Shown in pieces: positions 9,715-18,713 of a stretch of DNA of 64,000 nt (position 1 is its first letter; the number at the start of each line of letters is the position of its first letter). Source of the stretch: TMED27 sp041397865. Its GTDB lineage: Bacteria; Pseudomonadota; Alphaproteobacteria; Micavibrionales; Micavibrionaceae. The position numbers and the translations under genes are program-made. The stretch lies in NCBI GenBank assembly GCA_041397865.1, contig JAWKVT010000002.1:372001-436000 (forward strand). Direction: 5' to 3'. Under the pieces are notes generated by a model, which saw only the letters and a list, made by a program, of their open reading frames with translations, made no database searches and was not told the origin of the DNA.

Positions 9715-9759
9715 TTGCGCCGCTTTCCGCAATCGGTTCCGATCCGTGTCGTTTAAAAT

Positions 9760-11124
9760 ATGTTGTCCAAAGTGCGTCCAATGTTTTTGTTTAAAAAGCT
9801 TTTCTTGTTAACGGGAGTAACGGCTCTGTGCGTGTCTGCGCCGGCGCGTGCGGAAACGCTGGAACAGGCGCTTTCCACCGCTTTGTCGCAACATCCGCAG
9901 GTTGAGGGCGCGATGGCAACCCTGCGCAGCGCCGAAGAAGCTGAAAAAGAGGAGTATTCCGGCTACTTCCCGGAATTGAGCGTAAGCACAACCGGAGGCC
10001 GGATCTTCGGCGATAACTCGACCAGCCGGGGGCTGAGCGTAACACGCGGCTCGGGATATTCATATTTGTGGGAAGGCTCCGTATCGGCACGCCAGATGCT
10101 CTTCGACGGCATGGAAACAAAAAACAGAGTGGACGCGGCCAAGGCCGATATCCGGGCAAACGCGCTGTCTGTCGCCGATATCCGTGAAACGCTGGCGTTA
10201 AAGGTTGTGCGCACATATCTTAACCTGCTGCGGGTTCGAAAGGGTCTCTCCCTGCTGCGCGGGCAGGAAAAAATTGTCGCCGATTATCTCTCGCGGATAA
10301 CGACGATGGTCAATGACGGCGCTGCCGATGAGGCTGAACTGCAACAGGCTAAAGATGTCGCCGTCATACTCGATAATTTTATTGCCGATTATGAGGGGCA
10401 GGCCCGCGCGCTTGAATCGGATTACGTCGAACTGACCGGACATTTCCCTGAAGGGGCACTGGAACCGCCGGTTCTCAACATGCAAAAAATCCCCGAAGAT
10501 GTACAAACCGCTATCGAAATAGCAAAAGCCGGGCACCCTTTGCTCCAATCCGCGCAGTTTGAAACCAAATCCTCCGAATACGGCGTGAAGGCTGAAAGAG
10601 CGGCCTATATACCGAAATTTGACGGCGAGCTATCCTACATGAAAACAGACAAGGAAGATGTGATCGGCGGCGAGGTCGAAGACGCCAAGGCCGTTGTGCG
10701 GATGAACTGGGAATTCGAAACCGGCGGCGCGCAAAAAGCGCGGATTAAACAGCGAACCTATGAATATAAGGAAGCCATGGCCCGCGTTGACGATGTACAG
10801 CGGCAAATCGAGCGTTCTGTACGCCAGGCTTACGCCGAGCGGCAAACCGCCCGCCGCCGCCTTGAGAACCAAAAGAAACGCCATGAACTAAACCAAAAGC
10901 TTCTTGAAACATATAAGATACAGTTCGAAGGATCTCTGATTTCCGTATTGCAAATCATGCGCGCCGATAATCAGGTTTTGCTCACAAAACTTGAGGAGTC
11001 AAACGCACAAAGTCGTGTTATGATTTCCGAGTATGGTATTTTGGCGGCGATGGGGCATTTGCAAAAAGCGCTGAGTATCGAAACGTCCTCGGCATCGTCG
11101 TCTTATTCTCGCCATGCACCTTAA
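9760..11124 (+). CDS. TolC-family outer membrane channel of a type I secretion system
   Basis: This is the outer-membrane exit channel for a type I secretion system. A signal peptide ends near ARA-ET (residues about 30-32). Two outer-membrane-efflux repeats follow, with long coiled-coil helices; ETLEQALSTALSQHPQV is the usual N-terminal signature of the mature protein. The length, 454 residues, fits. ATG 9760 is used; ATG 9781 would give a shorter and equally good signal peptide. It is followed by an ABC exporter and a HlyD-like adaptor, the lapE-lapB-lapC type of order. Confidence 0.93.
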   Translation: MLSKVRPMFLFKKLFLLTGVTALCVSAPARAETLEQALSTALSQHPQVEGAMATLRSAEEAEKEEYSGYFPELSVSTTGGRIFGDNSTSRGLSVTRGSGYSYLWEGSVSARQMLFDGMETKNRVDAAKADIRANALSVADIRETLALKVVRTYLNLLRVRKGLSLLRGQEKIVADYLSRITTMVNDGAADEAELQQAKDVAVILDNFIADYEGQARALESDYVELTGHFPEGALEPPVLNMQKIPEDVQTAIEIAKAGHPLLQSAQFETKSSEYGVKAERAAYIPKFDGELSYMKTDKEDVIGGEVEDAKAVVRMNWEFETGGAQKARIKQRTYEYKEAMARVDDVQRQIERSVRQAYAERQTARRRLENQKKRHELNQKLLETYKIQFEGSLISVLQIMRADNQVLLTKLEESNAQSRVMISEYGILAAMGHLQKALSIETSSASSSYSRHAP

Positions 11125-11169
11125 AAAGAGCCTTGAAATAATCGGCATCAAACGCCGTCTTGGGATGCA

Positions 11170-13326
11170 ATGAACAAAAACACGCCAGAAAAGACAAAAG
11201 GCATTGCGCGGGAAGCCGATCCGCTCTTGGAATGTCTGGTGTTCTTAACGGCCCATTACGGCAGGGCGAAATCTGCCCGCGCACTCACCGCCGGTTTGGC
11301 CTATGACGGCAAAAACATGCGCCCGCAGCTTTTTATCGACGCCGCGCAGCGCTTGGGGCTGAAGGCGCAGGCGCTCAAAAGATCAAAGCTCAAAGATATT
11401 CCCGAAACTGTCCTGCCTGCGGTTCTGGTCCTTAAGGACGAAAAGGCCTGCGTCCTCTTGCCCGCCGGTGAAATCTACGACCCGCAGCAAGGCAAAAAAG
11501 TAAAAGCCGACCGCGCCGCCCTGCAAAAGGATTTCACAGGCTACGTCATTTTAACGCAGGCCCGCCCCGAATTCGCCAACCCTGATGCTGGTTCCGCCCG
11601 GCCCGCACAAGACGGTCAAACCGCGCATGGCAGATGGTTCTGGCCGCTGGTGGAACAAAATCGCGGCATCTTCGCCATGGCGCTGCTCGGTGCGGTTTTC
11701 ATCAACCTGTTCGGTCTGGCCAGCCCGCTTTTCATCATGAACGTCTATGACCGCGTCATCCCCAACAGCGCAATAGAAACGGGCTGGGCACTGGGTATCG
11801 GCGCGTTGGTCGTGTTTGTGTTTGACTTTATTATGCGCACCCTGCGGGCCTATCTGATAGATTTGTCCGGGCGGCGTATTGATGTCATCGCCACGCGCCG
11901 CATTTACGATCAGGTCCTCAATATGCGCCTGTCCCATCGCCCGAAATCCAGCGGCGCATTCGCCAACATGCTGCGCGATTTTGATTCGGTCCGCGACTTT
12001 TTCACCTCCGCCACGATCACCGCGCTCGTGGATCTGCCCTTCACGCTGTTCTTCCTCTTTATCATTTACAAACTCGGCGGCGTTATCGCTCTCCTCTTAA
12101 TCGGGTTGCTCGCGCTGGTTATTAGTATCGGCCTGTTCCTTCAAATTCCGCTAAAGGCGCTGGTGCGTAAGGCGACGCGCTCCGCCGAGGCCAAACACGG
12201 CATGCTGGTTGAAACCATACACGGGCTGGAAACGATCAAAGCCATCGGCGCGGATGGAAGCTTCCGCGCACGTTACGGCGCGTTGGTCGGGGAAAGCGCC
12301 GCTTACGGCCAGTCCTCGCGCATGGTGTCGGGGCTGGGCGTAAACATCGCGACATTCATCCAGCAAATCTCCTCCGTTATCATTGTGCTGACCGGCATGT
12401 ATCTGGTCGCCGGCGGAGATCTGACAACCGGCGGGCTGATCGCCTGCGTCATATTAAGTGGCCGGGCATTGGCACCCATCGGCCAGATCGCCAATTTGCT
12501 CACCCGCTATCATCAGGCCGCCGGAGCCCTCAAAACCCTCGACGGCATCATGGCCCGGCCCGTTGAGCGCCCGCCGGAGCGAAACTTCCTGCACCGCCCC
12601 GATATCGAAGGGAAAATCACCTTCGATAAAGTGTCGTTTGAATATCCCGGCGTAAAACGCAGCGTACTTGATAATCTCAGTTTTTCCATCAACCCCGGCG
12701 AAAAGGTCGGCATCATTGGCCGCATCGGTTCGGGAAAAAGCACCACAGCGCGCCTGATGATGGGGCTGTATGAACCGGTCGCGGGCAGCATCCTTGCCGA
12801 TGACACCGATTACCGCCAGATCGACCCTGCGGATTTGCGCCGCGCCTTCGCCTATATCGCGCAGGATGTCGTCCTTTTTACAGGCTCCGTGCGGGACAAT
12901 ATCGCCGCGTCCATCCCTCAGGCCGCCGAAGAGGACATACTCGAAGCCGCCAAGGCCGCAGGCGTGCATGAATTCGTCTCCCGCCACCCCATGGGGTATG
13001 ACGCACCCGTAGGCGAACACGGCGAAGGCCTGTCCGGCGGCCAGCGGCAAGCCATCGCATTGGCCCGCGCCATGTTGATAAAGCCGAAAGTCCTGATCTG
13101 CGACGAGCCGACCAACGCCATGGACGTGCAGGCCGAAGCCGCCTTTAAGACTTATGTCGAAAAAGAAATTAAAGACAAAACCTTCATTCTCATAACCCAT
13201 AAACATGCCATGCTCGATATGGTCGATCGCCTGATATTGCTGGATCAGGGCAAGCTCGTCATGGACGGCCCGCGCGATGAGGTCATAACCGCGCTGCAAG
13301 GCGGGAAAGTGCAGGTGCGCGCATGA
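11170..13326 (+). CDS. Type I secretion ABC exporter (LapB/RtxB type)
   Basis: This inner-membrane permease-ATPase powers secretion of a large substrate. Residues about 15-135 resemble a C39 peptidase-like domain that lacks an obvious catalytic Cys/His arrangement, as in non-cleaving RTX/Lap exporters. The membrane domain (about 150-430) starts with WPLVEQNRGIFAMALLGAVF. The nucleotide-binding domain has Walker A GRIGSGKST at 517-525, LSGGQ at 621-625, and Walker B VLICDEPTNAMD. The length of 718 residues fits. It overlaps the next gene by 4 bases. The secreted substrate, usually a very large RTX adhesin, is not in this window. Confidence 0.95.
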   Translation: MNKNTPEKTKGIAREADPLLECLVFLTAHYGRAKSARALTAGLAYDGKNMRPQLFIDAAQRLGLKAQALKRSKLKDIPETVLPAVLVLKDEKACVLLPAGEIYDPQQGKKVKADRAALQKDFTGYVILTQARPEFANPDAGSARPAQDGQTAHGRWFWPLVEQNRGIFAMALLGAVFINLFGLASPLFIMNVYDRVIPNSAIETGWALGIGALVVFVFDFIMRTLRAYLIDLSGRRIDVIATRRIYDQVLNMRLSHRPKSSGAFANMLRDFDSVRDFFTSATITALVDLPFTLFFLFIIYKLGGVIALLLIGLLALVISIGLFLQIPLKALVRKATRSAEAKHGMLVETIHGLETIKAIGADGSFRARYGALVGESAAYGQSSRMVSGLGVNIATFIQQISSVIIVLTGMYLVAGGDLTTGGLIACVILSGRALAPIGQIANLLTRYHQAAGALKTLDGIMARPVERPPERNFLHRPDIEGKITFDKVSFEYPGVKRSVLDNLSFSINPGEKVGIIGRIGSGKSTTARLMMGLYEPVAGSILADDTDYRQIDPADLRRAFAYIAQDVVLFTGSVRDNIAASIPQAAEEDILEAAKAAGVHEFVSRHPMGYDAPVGEHGEGLSGGQRQAIALARAMLIKPKVLICDEPTNAMDVQAEAAFKTYVEKEIKDKTFILITHKHAMLDMVDRLILLDQGKLVMDGPRDEVITALQGGKVQVRA

Positions 13327-14651
13327 GCCTGTTTGAACCCAAAGTAAACGAACTCGATTTTATGTCGGAACTCGACGCCGCCACGAAAATGAAGCCCGCT
13401 GCCTCGGCAACCATGATGCTGTTTTCAATCATGGCCCTTGTCGTGTTCGGCATTGTCTGGGCCGGAATCACGCAGGTCGAGGTCTTAACGCGCGGGCAGG
13501 GGCAGGTCGTCCCCTCTCAGGACGTGCAGCTTGTGCAAAGCCTTGAAGGCGGAATCCTGCAAGAACTTCTCGTCGCCCCCGGCGATCTGGTTGCAAAAGG
13601 TCAGGTCCTTATGCGCCTGAGCGACATCCAGTTCTCATCCGAAGAGCGCGGCACACAGGCCAGATTTCTGGGGCTGGAAGCAAAAAAAGCGCGCCTGCTG
13701 GCCGAAGCCAATGGAAATGAATTTTCAATCCCCGCCGAAGTATCGGAAAAGGCGCCCCAGATTGCCGCCAACGAAAAAGCGCTCTACGATTCGCGTCAGC
13801 GCGAACTGAAAAACGCCTACGCCATTCTCGATGATCGTATTAACAAGGCCAATGCCGACATGGCCGAAGTCAACGCCCAGATCAACCGTCTTTCTACGAA
13901 CAGATCCGCCCTGAACAAGGAACTCGAAATCACGAAGGATCTCGTCGCAAAACGCGCAATGCCGAAGCTTGAAGAAATGCGCCTGAGCCGCGAAATCGCC
14001 GATATCGCCGGGTTGGTCAACGCGCAGGTTCAGCGGAAAAAATCGCTTCAGGCCGAGGCGCAGGTCGCCAAAAAAGAGCGCGAGAGCCAGCTCGACAAAT
14101 TCCGCTCTCAGGCGCTGGGCGAACTCAACGCCGTACAAACCGAAATTTCCTCTCTGCGTGAAAGCCTCAAATCCATTGGCGACCGTGTGGAGCGCCGCGA
14201 GATCAAAGCGCCTGTCGATGGCATCGTCAACAACATCGCGGTTAAAACTCTGGGCGGCGTGGTTGAACCCGCCATGCGCCTTGTTGAAATCGTCCCCGTC
14301 GATGAGGAACTGAAAATTCTCGCCCGTATCCAGCCCCATGAAATCGCGTTCATCCGCCCCGGCCAGCGCGCCAAGGTAAAAATCACCGCCTATGACGCGC
14401 AAAAATACGGCAGCCTCGACGGCAACCTCGTGCGCATCGGCGCAACCTCCGGCCATGACCGCGACGGCGGCACGTTTTTTGAAATCGAAATTCATACCGA
14501 AAAAAATTACATGGGTGACGAAACCGCAAAACTGCCGATTACTCCCGGCATGGTTGCTCAGGTCGAGGTTATCACTGGCAAACGCACCATTCTCGAATAT
14601 CTTCTTAAACCTGTCCTGCGCGCACGCGACCGCGCTTTCACGGAGCAATAA
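13323..14651 (+). CDS. Type I secretion membrane fusion protein (HlyD/LapC type)
   Basis: This periplasmic adaptor links the ABC exporter to the TolC-like channel. A single transmembrane helix lies at about residues 33-55 (MLFSIMALVVFGIVWAG). A biotinyl-lipoyl-like half-motif follows (VQSLEGGILQELLVAPGDLV), then a long coiled-coil hairpin and the second half-motif near IKAPVDGIVNNIAVKTLGG. The length, 442 residues, is typical. It is translationally coupled to the exporter gene through an ATGA overlap. Confidence 0.95.
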   Translation: MSLFEPKVNELDFMSELDAATKMKPAASATMMLFSIMALVVFGIVWAGITQVEVLTRGQGQVVPSQDVQLVQSLEGGILQELLVAPGDLVAKGQVLMRLSDIQFSSEERGTQARFLGLEAKKARLLAEANGNEFSIPAEVSEKAPQIAANEKALYDSRQRELKNAYAILDDRINKANADMAEVNAQINRLSTNRSALNKELEITKDLVAKRAMPKLEEMRLSREIADIAGLVNAQVQRKKSLQAEAQVAKKERESQLDKFRSQALGELNAVQTEISSLRESLKSIGDRVERREIKAPVDGIVNNIAVKTLGGVVEPAMRLVEIVPVDEELKILARIQPHEIAFIRPGQRAKVKITAYDAQKYGSLDGNLVRIGATSGHDRDGGTFFEIEIHTEKNYMGDETAKLPITPGMVAQVEVITGKRTILEYLLKPVLRARDRAFTEQ

Positions 14652-14657
14652 TTCCAT

Positions 14658-14738
14658 GTCATTGCGAGGAGCTTTAGCGACGAAGCAATCCATAATAGAC
14701 TGGATTGCCGCGCTCATTTCATTCGCGTGTAATGATGG
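14658..14738. repeat. Palindromic repeat, CATTGCGA family (degenerate)
   Basis: GTCATTGCGAGGAGC and GAAGCAATCCA on the left face TGGATTGC and a decayed right end. It is the same family as the copies at 33462, 47258 and 58491, but its outer right arm has lost the CGCAATGACG end. It fills the gap between the HlyD-like gene and the cyclase gene. Confidence 0.75.
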
Positions 14739-14758
14739 TTTGAGGTTAAGGCTTTTCA

Positions 14759-17002
14759 ATGATTAGATTTCTAACCAATCGCTGGATCCATTTCGCACTT
14801 CTTCTGGCTTTGTTGCTCGGCGCTGTATATCACAGCGGCTCACAGGACAGATGGCGCCGGGAAATGCAGGCACTCGTCTTTGACGGATTAAACGCCGTCT
14901 ATCCGCGCGAAACTGCCCAGCGTGTCCTGATCGTCGATATTGATGATGACTCCCTGCTCAAAATCGGCCAGTGGCCGTGGCCGCGCACGGATGTCGCCGC
15001 GCTGGTCACAAATCTGACAAATCTCGGGGCTAAAGCCATTGCCTTTGATGGCGTGCTGGCCGAACCCGACCGCTCCTCCCCGCGCTTTGTCGCGCAAAAC
15101 CTGCCCGACGATAAACGTTTCGAGGCTCTGGGTGAGGAAATCAAATCTCTGCCCGATCATGATGAGGTTCTCGCCCGCGCCATCAAAGACTCCGGCATTT
15201 TTGTTTCCGGCTTTACCTATGGCAGCTATTCGCAAATTCCGCGCAAACCAAGGATCACCAAACAGATACTGGTCCGAAATTCCGATAAAAAGCAGTTTCT
15301 CGAAAACGCCGAAAAATTTCAAAAAGCCGCAGTCTTCCTGCCCGAGTTGGAAAAAGCCGCCGCAGGCAACGGAAGCTTCATGGCCAAACCCGACCTCGAC
15401 GGGATTTTGCGCCGCACAGGAATGATTTTCAGCGACTCCCAAAACCTCTACCCCGCGCTAAGCCTCGAGGCTGTCCGGGTCGCACAGGGCAACCCCAAGC
15501 TTATTACAAAAATCGGCGTCAATCCTGAGGAAAACAAACGCGTAATCGACACAAACTACCGCATCATTATCGGCAATTATAACGTGCCTGTTGAAAGCAA
15601 CGGGTTGCTCTGGGTTTATTATCGGAAGTTTGAAGGCGACGATTATCTCTCCGCCCATAAGGTCATCAACCCCGAATATCACGAAGAAATCCGCGCGCGC
15701 ATCAAGGATAAAATCGTTCTTGTCGGCTCCAGTGCCGAGGGGCTGAAGGACTTGCGTTCAACCGCGCTCGAACCGTTTCAGCCCGGCGTCGAAATTCACG
15801 CCAATGTTATAGAGCAGATACTGGAAGGCGATTACCTTTTGCGCCCGGATATCACCATCGTCGCCGAAGCGACCTATATTTTATGCATCGGGTTTTTGAT
15901 GATCGCGCTTGCCCCGTTCATTAACGCTCTGGTTCTCGGCTTCATGTGCTTTGCGCTGGTCGTGCTGGCTTTCCTCGGCGCGGTCAGCGCCTATGTTGAT
16001 TATAAAGTCCTGCTCGACCCTTTTTACCCCAGCCTGTCGGTCTTCGTAATTTTCATGGTCTCCGCGCTGCTCACCTATCTGCGGGTTGAAAGTGAAAGAA
16101 AACAGGTGCGCAGTGCCTTTGGAATGTATGTCTCCCCCGATGTGATGCGCGATCTGGAGAAAAACCCCGATAAGCTCAAACTCGGAGGGGAGAATAAAGA
16201 TCTCACGGTCATGTTTACCGATATCCGCAATTTCACAAGCATTTCGGAAGGACTGACCCCCGGCGAGTTGATTAACCTGATGAATGAATTCCTTACGGCC
16301 ATGAGTGATATCGTCCTCGAACATGAAGGCACGATAGATAAATATATGGGCGATGCAATGATGGCATTCTGGAATGCGCCCAGAGATGTGGAAGAGCATG
16401 AAAAGCTCGCCTGCATCACCGCGCTTAAAATGCAGGCCGCGCTTGAGCCCGTGAACGAAACCCTGCGCAAGCGTGCCGAAGAAAAAGGTACACCTCCTGT
16501 ATCATTGCAGGCTGGAATCGGCATCAATACCGGCCCTTGCGCCGTCGGCAATATGGGCTCGCGCCAGCGTTTTGCCTATTCGGCGCTGGGCGATAGCGTA
16601 AATCTGGCCTCGCGCCTGGAGGGGCAAACCAAAAATTACGGGGTGCAAACACTCATTGGCGAGAGAACCGCCGGGAAAATTCCCGGCATGGCCGTATTGG
16701 AAATGGACCTGCTCAGGGTAAAGGGAAAACAACAGCCTGTGCGTGTATACGCTTTGTTGGGCGATGAAAGGCTGGCCTCATCTGCGGAATTTTCAGCCCT
16801 GAAAAAAACCCACGGCGAAATGATAAAAGCTTACCAGTCCGGAGATTTCAAAACCGCACAGCAAAAACTGAAAGAATGCCGCAGCGGCGATATATATGAT
16901 TTATCCCCGGCATATCGGATGTATGAGCAGCGCCTGAAAACCCTCATCAAAAAACCGCCGCAGGAAAAATGGGACGGCGTTTTTGAGGCAAAAAGCAAAT
17001 AA
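14759..17002 (+). CDS. CHASE2-domain class III adenylate cyclase
   Basis: This membrane receptor cyclase would make cAMP in response to an extracytoplasmic cue. An N-terminal helix (about 9-25) is followed by a periplasmic CHASE2 domain (about 40-370; VLIVDIDDDSLLKIGQWPWPR and FEPFQPGVEIHANVIEQIL-type sequence). Two to three helices follow (about 372-440) and then a class III catalytic domain. Metal ligands are Asp488 in FTDIRNF and Asp532 in YMGDAMMAF; YSALGDSVNLASRLE holds the transition-state Asn/Arg. The substrate residues look adenylate-type, though cGMP cannot be excluded. It follows the secretion operon and converges with a cNMP-binding EAL gene. Confidence 0.92.
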   Translation: MIRFLTNRWIHFALLLALLLGAVYHSGSQDRWRREMQALVFDGLNAVYPRETAQRVLIVDIDDDSLLKIGQWPWPRTDVAALVTNLTNLGAKAIAFDGVLAEPDRSSPRFVAQNLPDDKRFEALGEEIKSLPDHDEVLARAIKDSGIFVSGFTYGSYSQIPRKPRITKQILVRNSDKKQFLENAEKFQKAAVFLPELEKAAAGNGSFMAKPDLDGILRRTGMIFSDSQNLYPALSLEAVRVAQGNPKLITKIGVNPEENKRVIDTNYRIIIGNYNVPVESNGLLWVYYRKFEGDDYLSAHKVINPEYHEEIRARIKDKIVLVGSSAEGLKDLRSTALEPFQPGVEIHANVIEQILEGDYLLRPDITIVAEATYILCIGFLMIALAPFINALVLGFMCFALVVLAFLGAVSAYVDYKVLLDPFYPSLSVFVIFMVSALLTYLRVESERKQVRSAFGMYVSPDVMRDLEKNPDKLKLGGENKDLTVMFTDIRNFTSISEGLTPGELINLMNEFLTAMSDIVLEHEGTIDKYMGDAMMAFWNAPRDVEEHEKLACITALKMQAALEPVNETLRKRAEEKGTPPVSLQAGIGINTGPCAVGNMGSRQRFAYSALGDSVNLASRLEGQTKNYGVQTLIGERTAGKIPGMAVLEMDLLRVKGKQQPVRVYALLGDERLASSAEFSALKKTHGEMIKAYQSGDFKTAQQKLKECRSGDIYDLSPAYRMYEQRLKTLIKKPPQEKWDGVFEAKSK

Positions 17003-17024
17003 CGCCAAGCGTTCCTTTGGCCGT

Positions 17025-18242
17025 TTAAATATCAATCTTCCGGTTTTCCGCAGCAAAAGCCGCCGCCTCTTTCTCCGGCATCGGGCGCGCGAAATAATAC
17101 CCTTGCGCCATATCGCATCCCATCTTTTTCAACAGCACCGCTTCTGCTTTGTTTTCAACACCTTCCGCGATAATGCTCATGTTCATGCTCTTGCCAAGGC
17201 CGATGATAGAATTCACAAGCGCTAAAGAACTTTGATCTTCCAACATTTTCATAATAAAACTTCGGTCGATTTTAAGCGTATCAATCGGGAAATAATGCAA
17301 ATAGCTTAAGGAAGAATACCCCGTTCCGAAATCGTCGATGGAAATGCTCATCCCGGCTTTGCGGCACATGGAAAGCGTGTCTTTTGCGTTTTCGGGCTGC
17401 CCCATCAAAAGCCGCTCTGTAATCTCCAGATGAACCTGAGAGCCCGCAACATCGGTGGTGCTAACCGTCTCATAAACGCTATTGGCAAAGTCGGGGGCGG
17501 CAAAATCACGGCAGGAAAAATTAACGCTCATAAAAAGATCCCGCTCGTACCCCGCCCGGCCTTCAATGCGCTTAAGGGCCGCAAGGGATTCTTTAAGAAC
17601 CCACGCCGAAGCTTTGATAATAAGCCCGCTATCTTCGATAACCGGAATAAAGACAGCCGGGGATATAAACCCTTTTTCCGGGTGCTCCCAGCGCATCAAA
17701 GCCTCAAGTCCTGAGATCTTGCCGTGTTGAAGGTCTATAATAGGCTGATAATGCAGGGAAATTTCATTGCTCTTAAGCGCGTTTTCAAATTCATTCGTAA
17801 TTTTGATGGTTTCAACAGCGCCGGAATCCTGCGCATAATCCAGCTCTATACTTTCCGCCTCATTCATTTTCGGCGGATCGCCTATAATTTGCGAACGTTT
17901 CAGCATGTCGCGATAACGCGTCAGGATAATTTGCGTCGTCATATTCAAAACCGGATCGGCGGCCTTCAGGCGCAGGGCAAAATCCTCTTTCGTAATTTCC
18001 AGAAGCTCGCAATTTTCAGTAGCTTTGACCGTCGCGCTGCGGGGGGCGTTATCGAGAATCGCCATCTCTCCGATCATGGTCCCCGGCCCGCGCGAGCCAA
18101 GATATTGAACAGTCCCGTCTCCGCTTTCGACCAGGATTTCAACCCGCCCCGATTTAATGATATAGGCGCAATCCCCCGCGTCGCCCTGACGCATGATAAT
18201 CTCACCGGCCTGAAAGGATCTTTTGCTTTCGTTTTCACGCAT
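17025..18242 (-). CDS. Cyclic-nucleotide-binding / EAL c-di-GMP phosphodiesterase
   Basis: This protein joins a cyclic-nucleotide-binding domain (about 5-115) to an EAL phosphodiesterase domain (about 150-400). The phosphate-binding cassette GEMAILDNAPRSATV keeps the Glu and Arg that hold the cyclic phosphate. The EAL domain keeps EALMRW, KIDRSFI, DDFGTGYSSL and the late AEGVEN catalytic Glu, so it should hydrolyse c-di-GMP. No membrane segment or signal is present. It converges with the CHASE2 cyclase gene, leaving 22 bases between stops. Binding of cAMP to control c-di-GMP turnover is inferred from the domains and the neighbour. Confidence 0.93.
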   Translation of the reverse strand: MRENESKRSFQAGEIIMRQGDAGDCAYIIKSGRVEILVESGDGTVQYLGSRGPGTMIGEMAILDNAPRSATVKATENCELLEITKEDFALRLKAADPVLNMTTQIILTRYRDMLKRSQIIGDPPKMNEAESIELDYAQDSGAVETIKITNEFENALKSNEISLHYQPIIDLQHGKISGLEALMRWEHPEKGFISPAVFIPVIEDSGLIIKASAWVLKESLAALKRIEGRAGYERDLFMSVNFSCRDFAAPDFANSVYETVSTTDVAGSQVHLEITERLLMGQPENAKDTLSMCRKAGMSISIDDFGTGYSSLSYLHYFPIDTLKIDRSFIMKMLEDQSSLALVNSIIGLGKSMNMSIIAEGVENKAEAVLLKKMGCDMAQGYYFARPMPEKEAAAFAAENRKIDI

Positions 18243-18356
18243 ATACTTAAGAATCTGTTGCCTGAGTGTTTAAAGAAGGTACTACTCTGGGGTGTCTTAA
18301 TCTTAAAATCAACATACAAATAACGCCATATGGCATAGAAAGCCTAAAAGAAGTGC

Positions 18357-18386
18357 TTGACAACGCCGCCCGGATATCTTTATTGT
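18357..18386 (+). promoter_or_regulatory. Sigma-70 type promoter of rpmJ
   Basis: TTGACA at 18357-18362 and TATTGT at 18381-18386 are separated by 18 bases. They lie 33 bases upstream of the rpmJ start. Confidence 0.7.
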
Positions 18387-18418
18387 CCGCCCGGTATTTG
18401 AATTTAAAGGCAAAAGCT

Positions 18419-18544
18419 ATGAAAGTCACGAACTCGCTGAAAACGCTGAAAACAAGGGACCGCAACAACCGCGTGATCCGCCGCAAGGGCCGCGTCTATG
18501 TGATCAATAAGAAAAACCCGCGTATGAAAGCGCGTCAGGGTTAA
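18419..18544 (+). CDS. rpmJ: 50S ribosomal protein bL36
   Basis: This gene encodes the 41-residue protein bL36 of the large ribosomal subunit. MKVTNSLKTLKTRDRNN and RKGRVYVINKKNPRMKARQG match the zinc-free alphaproteobacterial form; the four Cys/His ligands of the zinc form are absent. The start is the ATG at 18419. A longer frame reaches back to 18266 but has no homology. It is a single-gene unit with its own promoter, as is common in alphaproteobacteria. Confidence 0.95.
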   Translation: MKVTNSLKTLKTRDRNNRVIRRKGRVYVINKKNPRMKARQG

Positions 18545-18713
18545 TCCCTGCCGTGCTTGACTGCTCTCCGGTTCTTATCCTCAAGTCGCCCTCTTCCCTT
18601 AAAACTGTTGTTGAAATCTCGCTGCGAACGCAAAAACACATGATGCATTCGTAAATATTCTCTGTTATAAAGCGTAACCGAAGCATTTTAACGCCTAACC
18701 GCAAAGAAACCGT

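Noticed and set aside
13725..14759. Open frame of 344 codons antisense to the HlyD-like gene
   Set aside because: Mirrors the third-position bias of the sense gene and shows no domain.
17001..17026. Weak inverted repeat between the cyclase and EAL genes as a bidirectional terminator
   Set aside because: AACGCCAA/TTGGCCGTT pairs only with a bulge and has no T run on either side.
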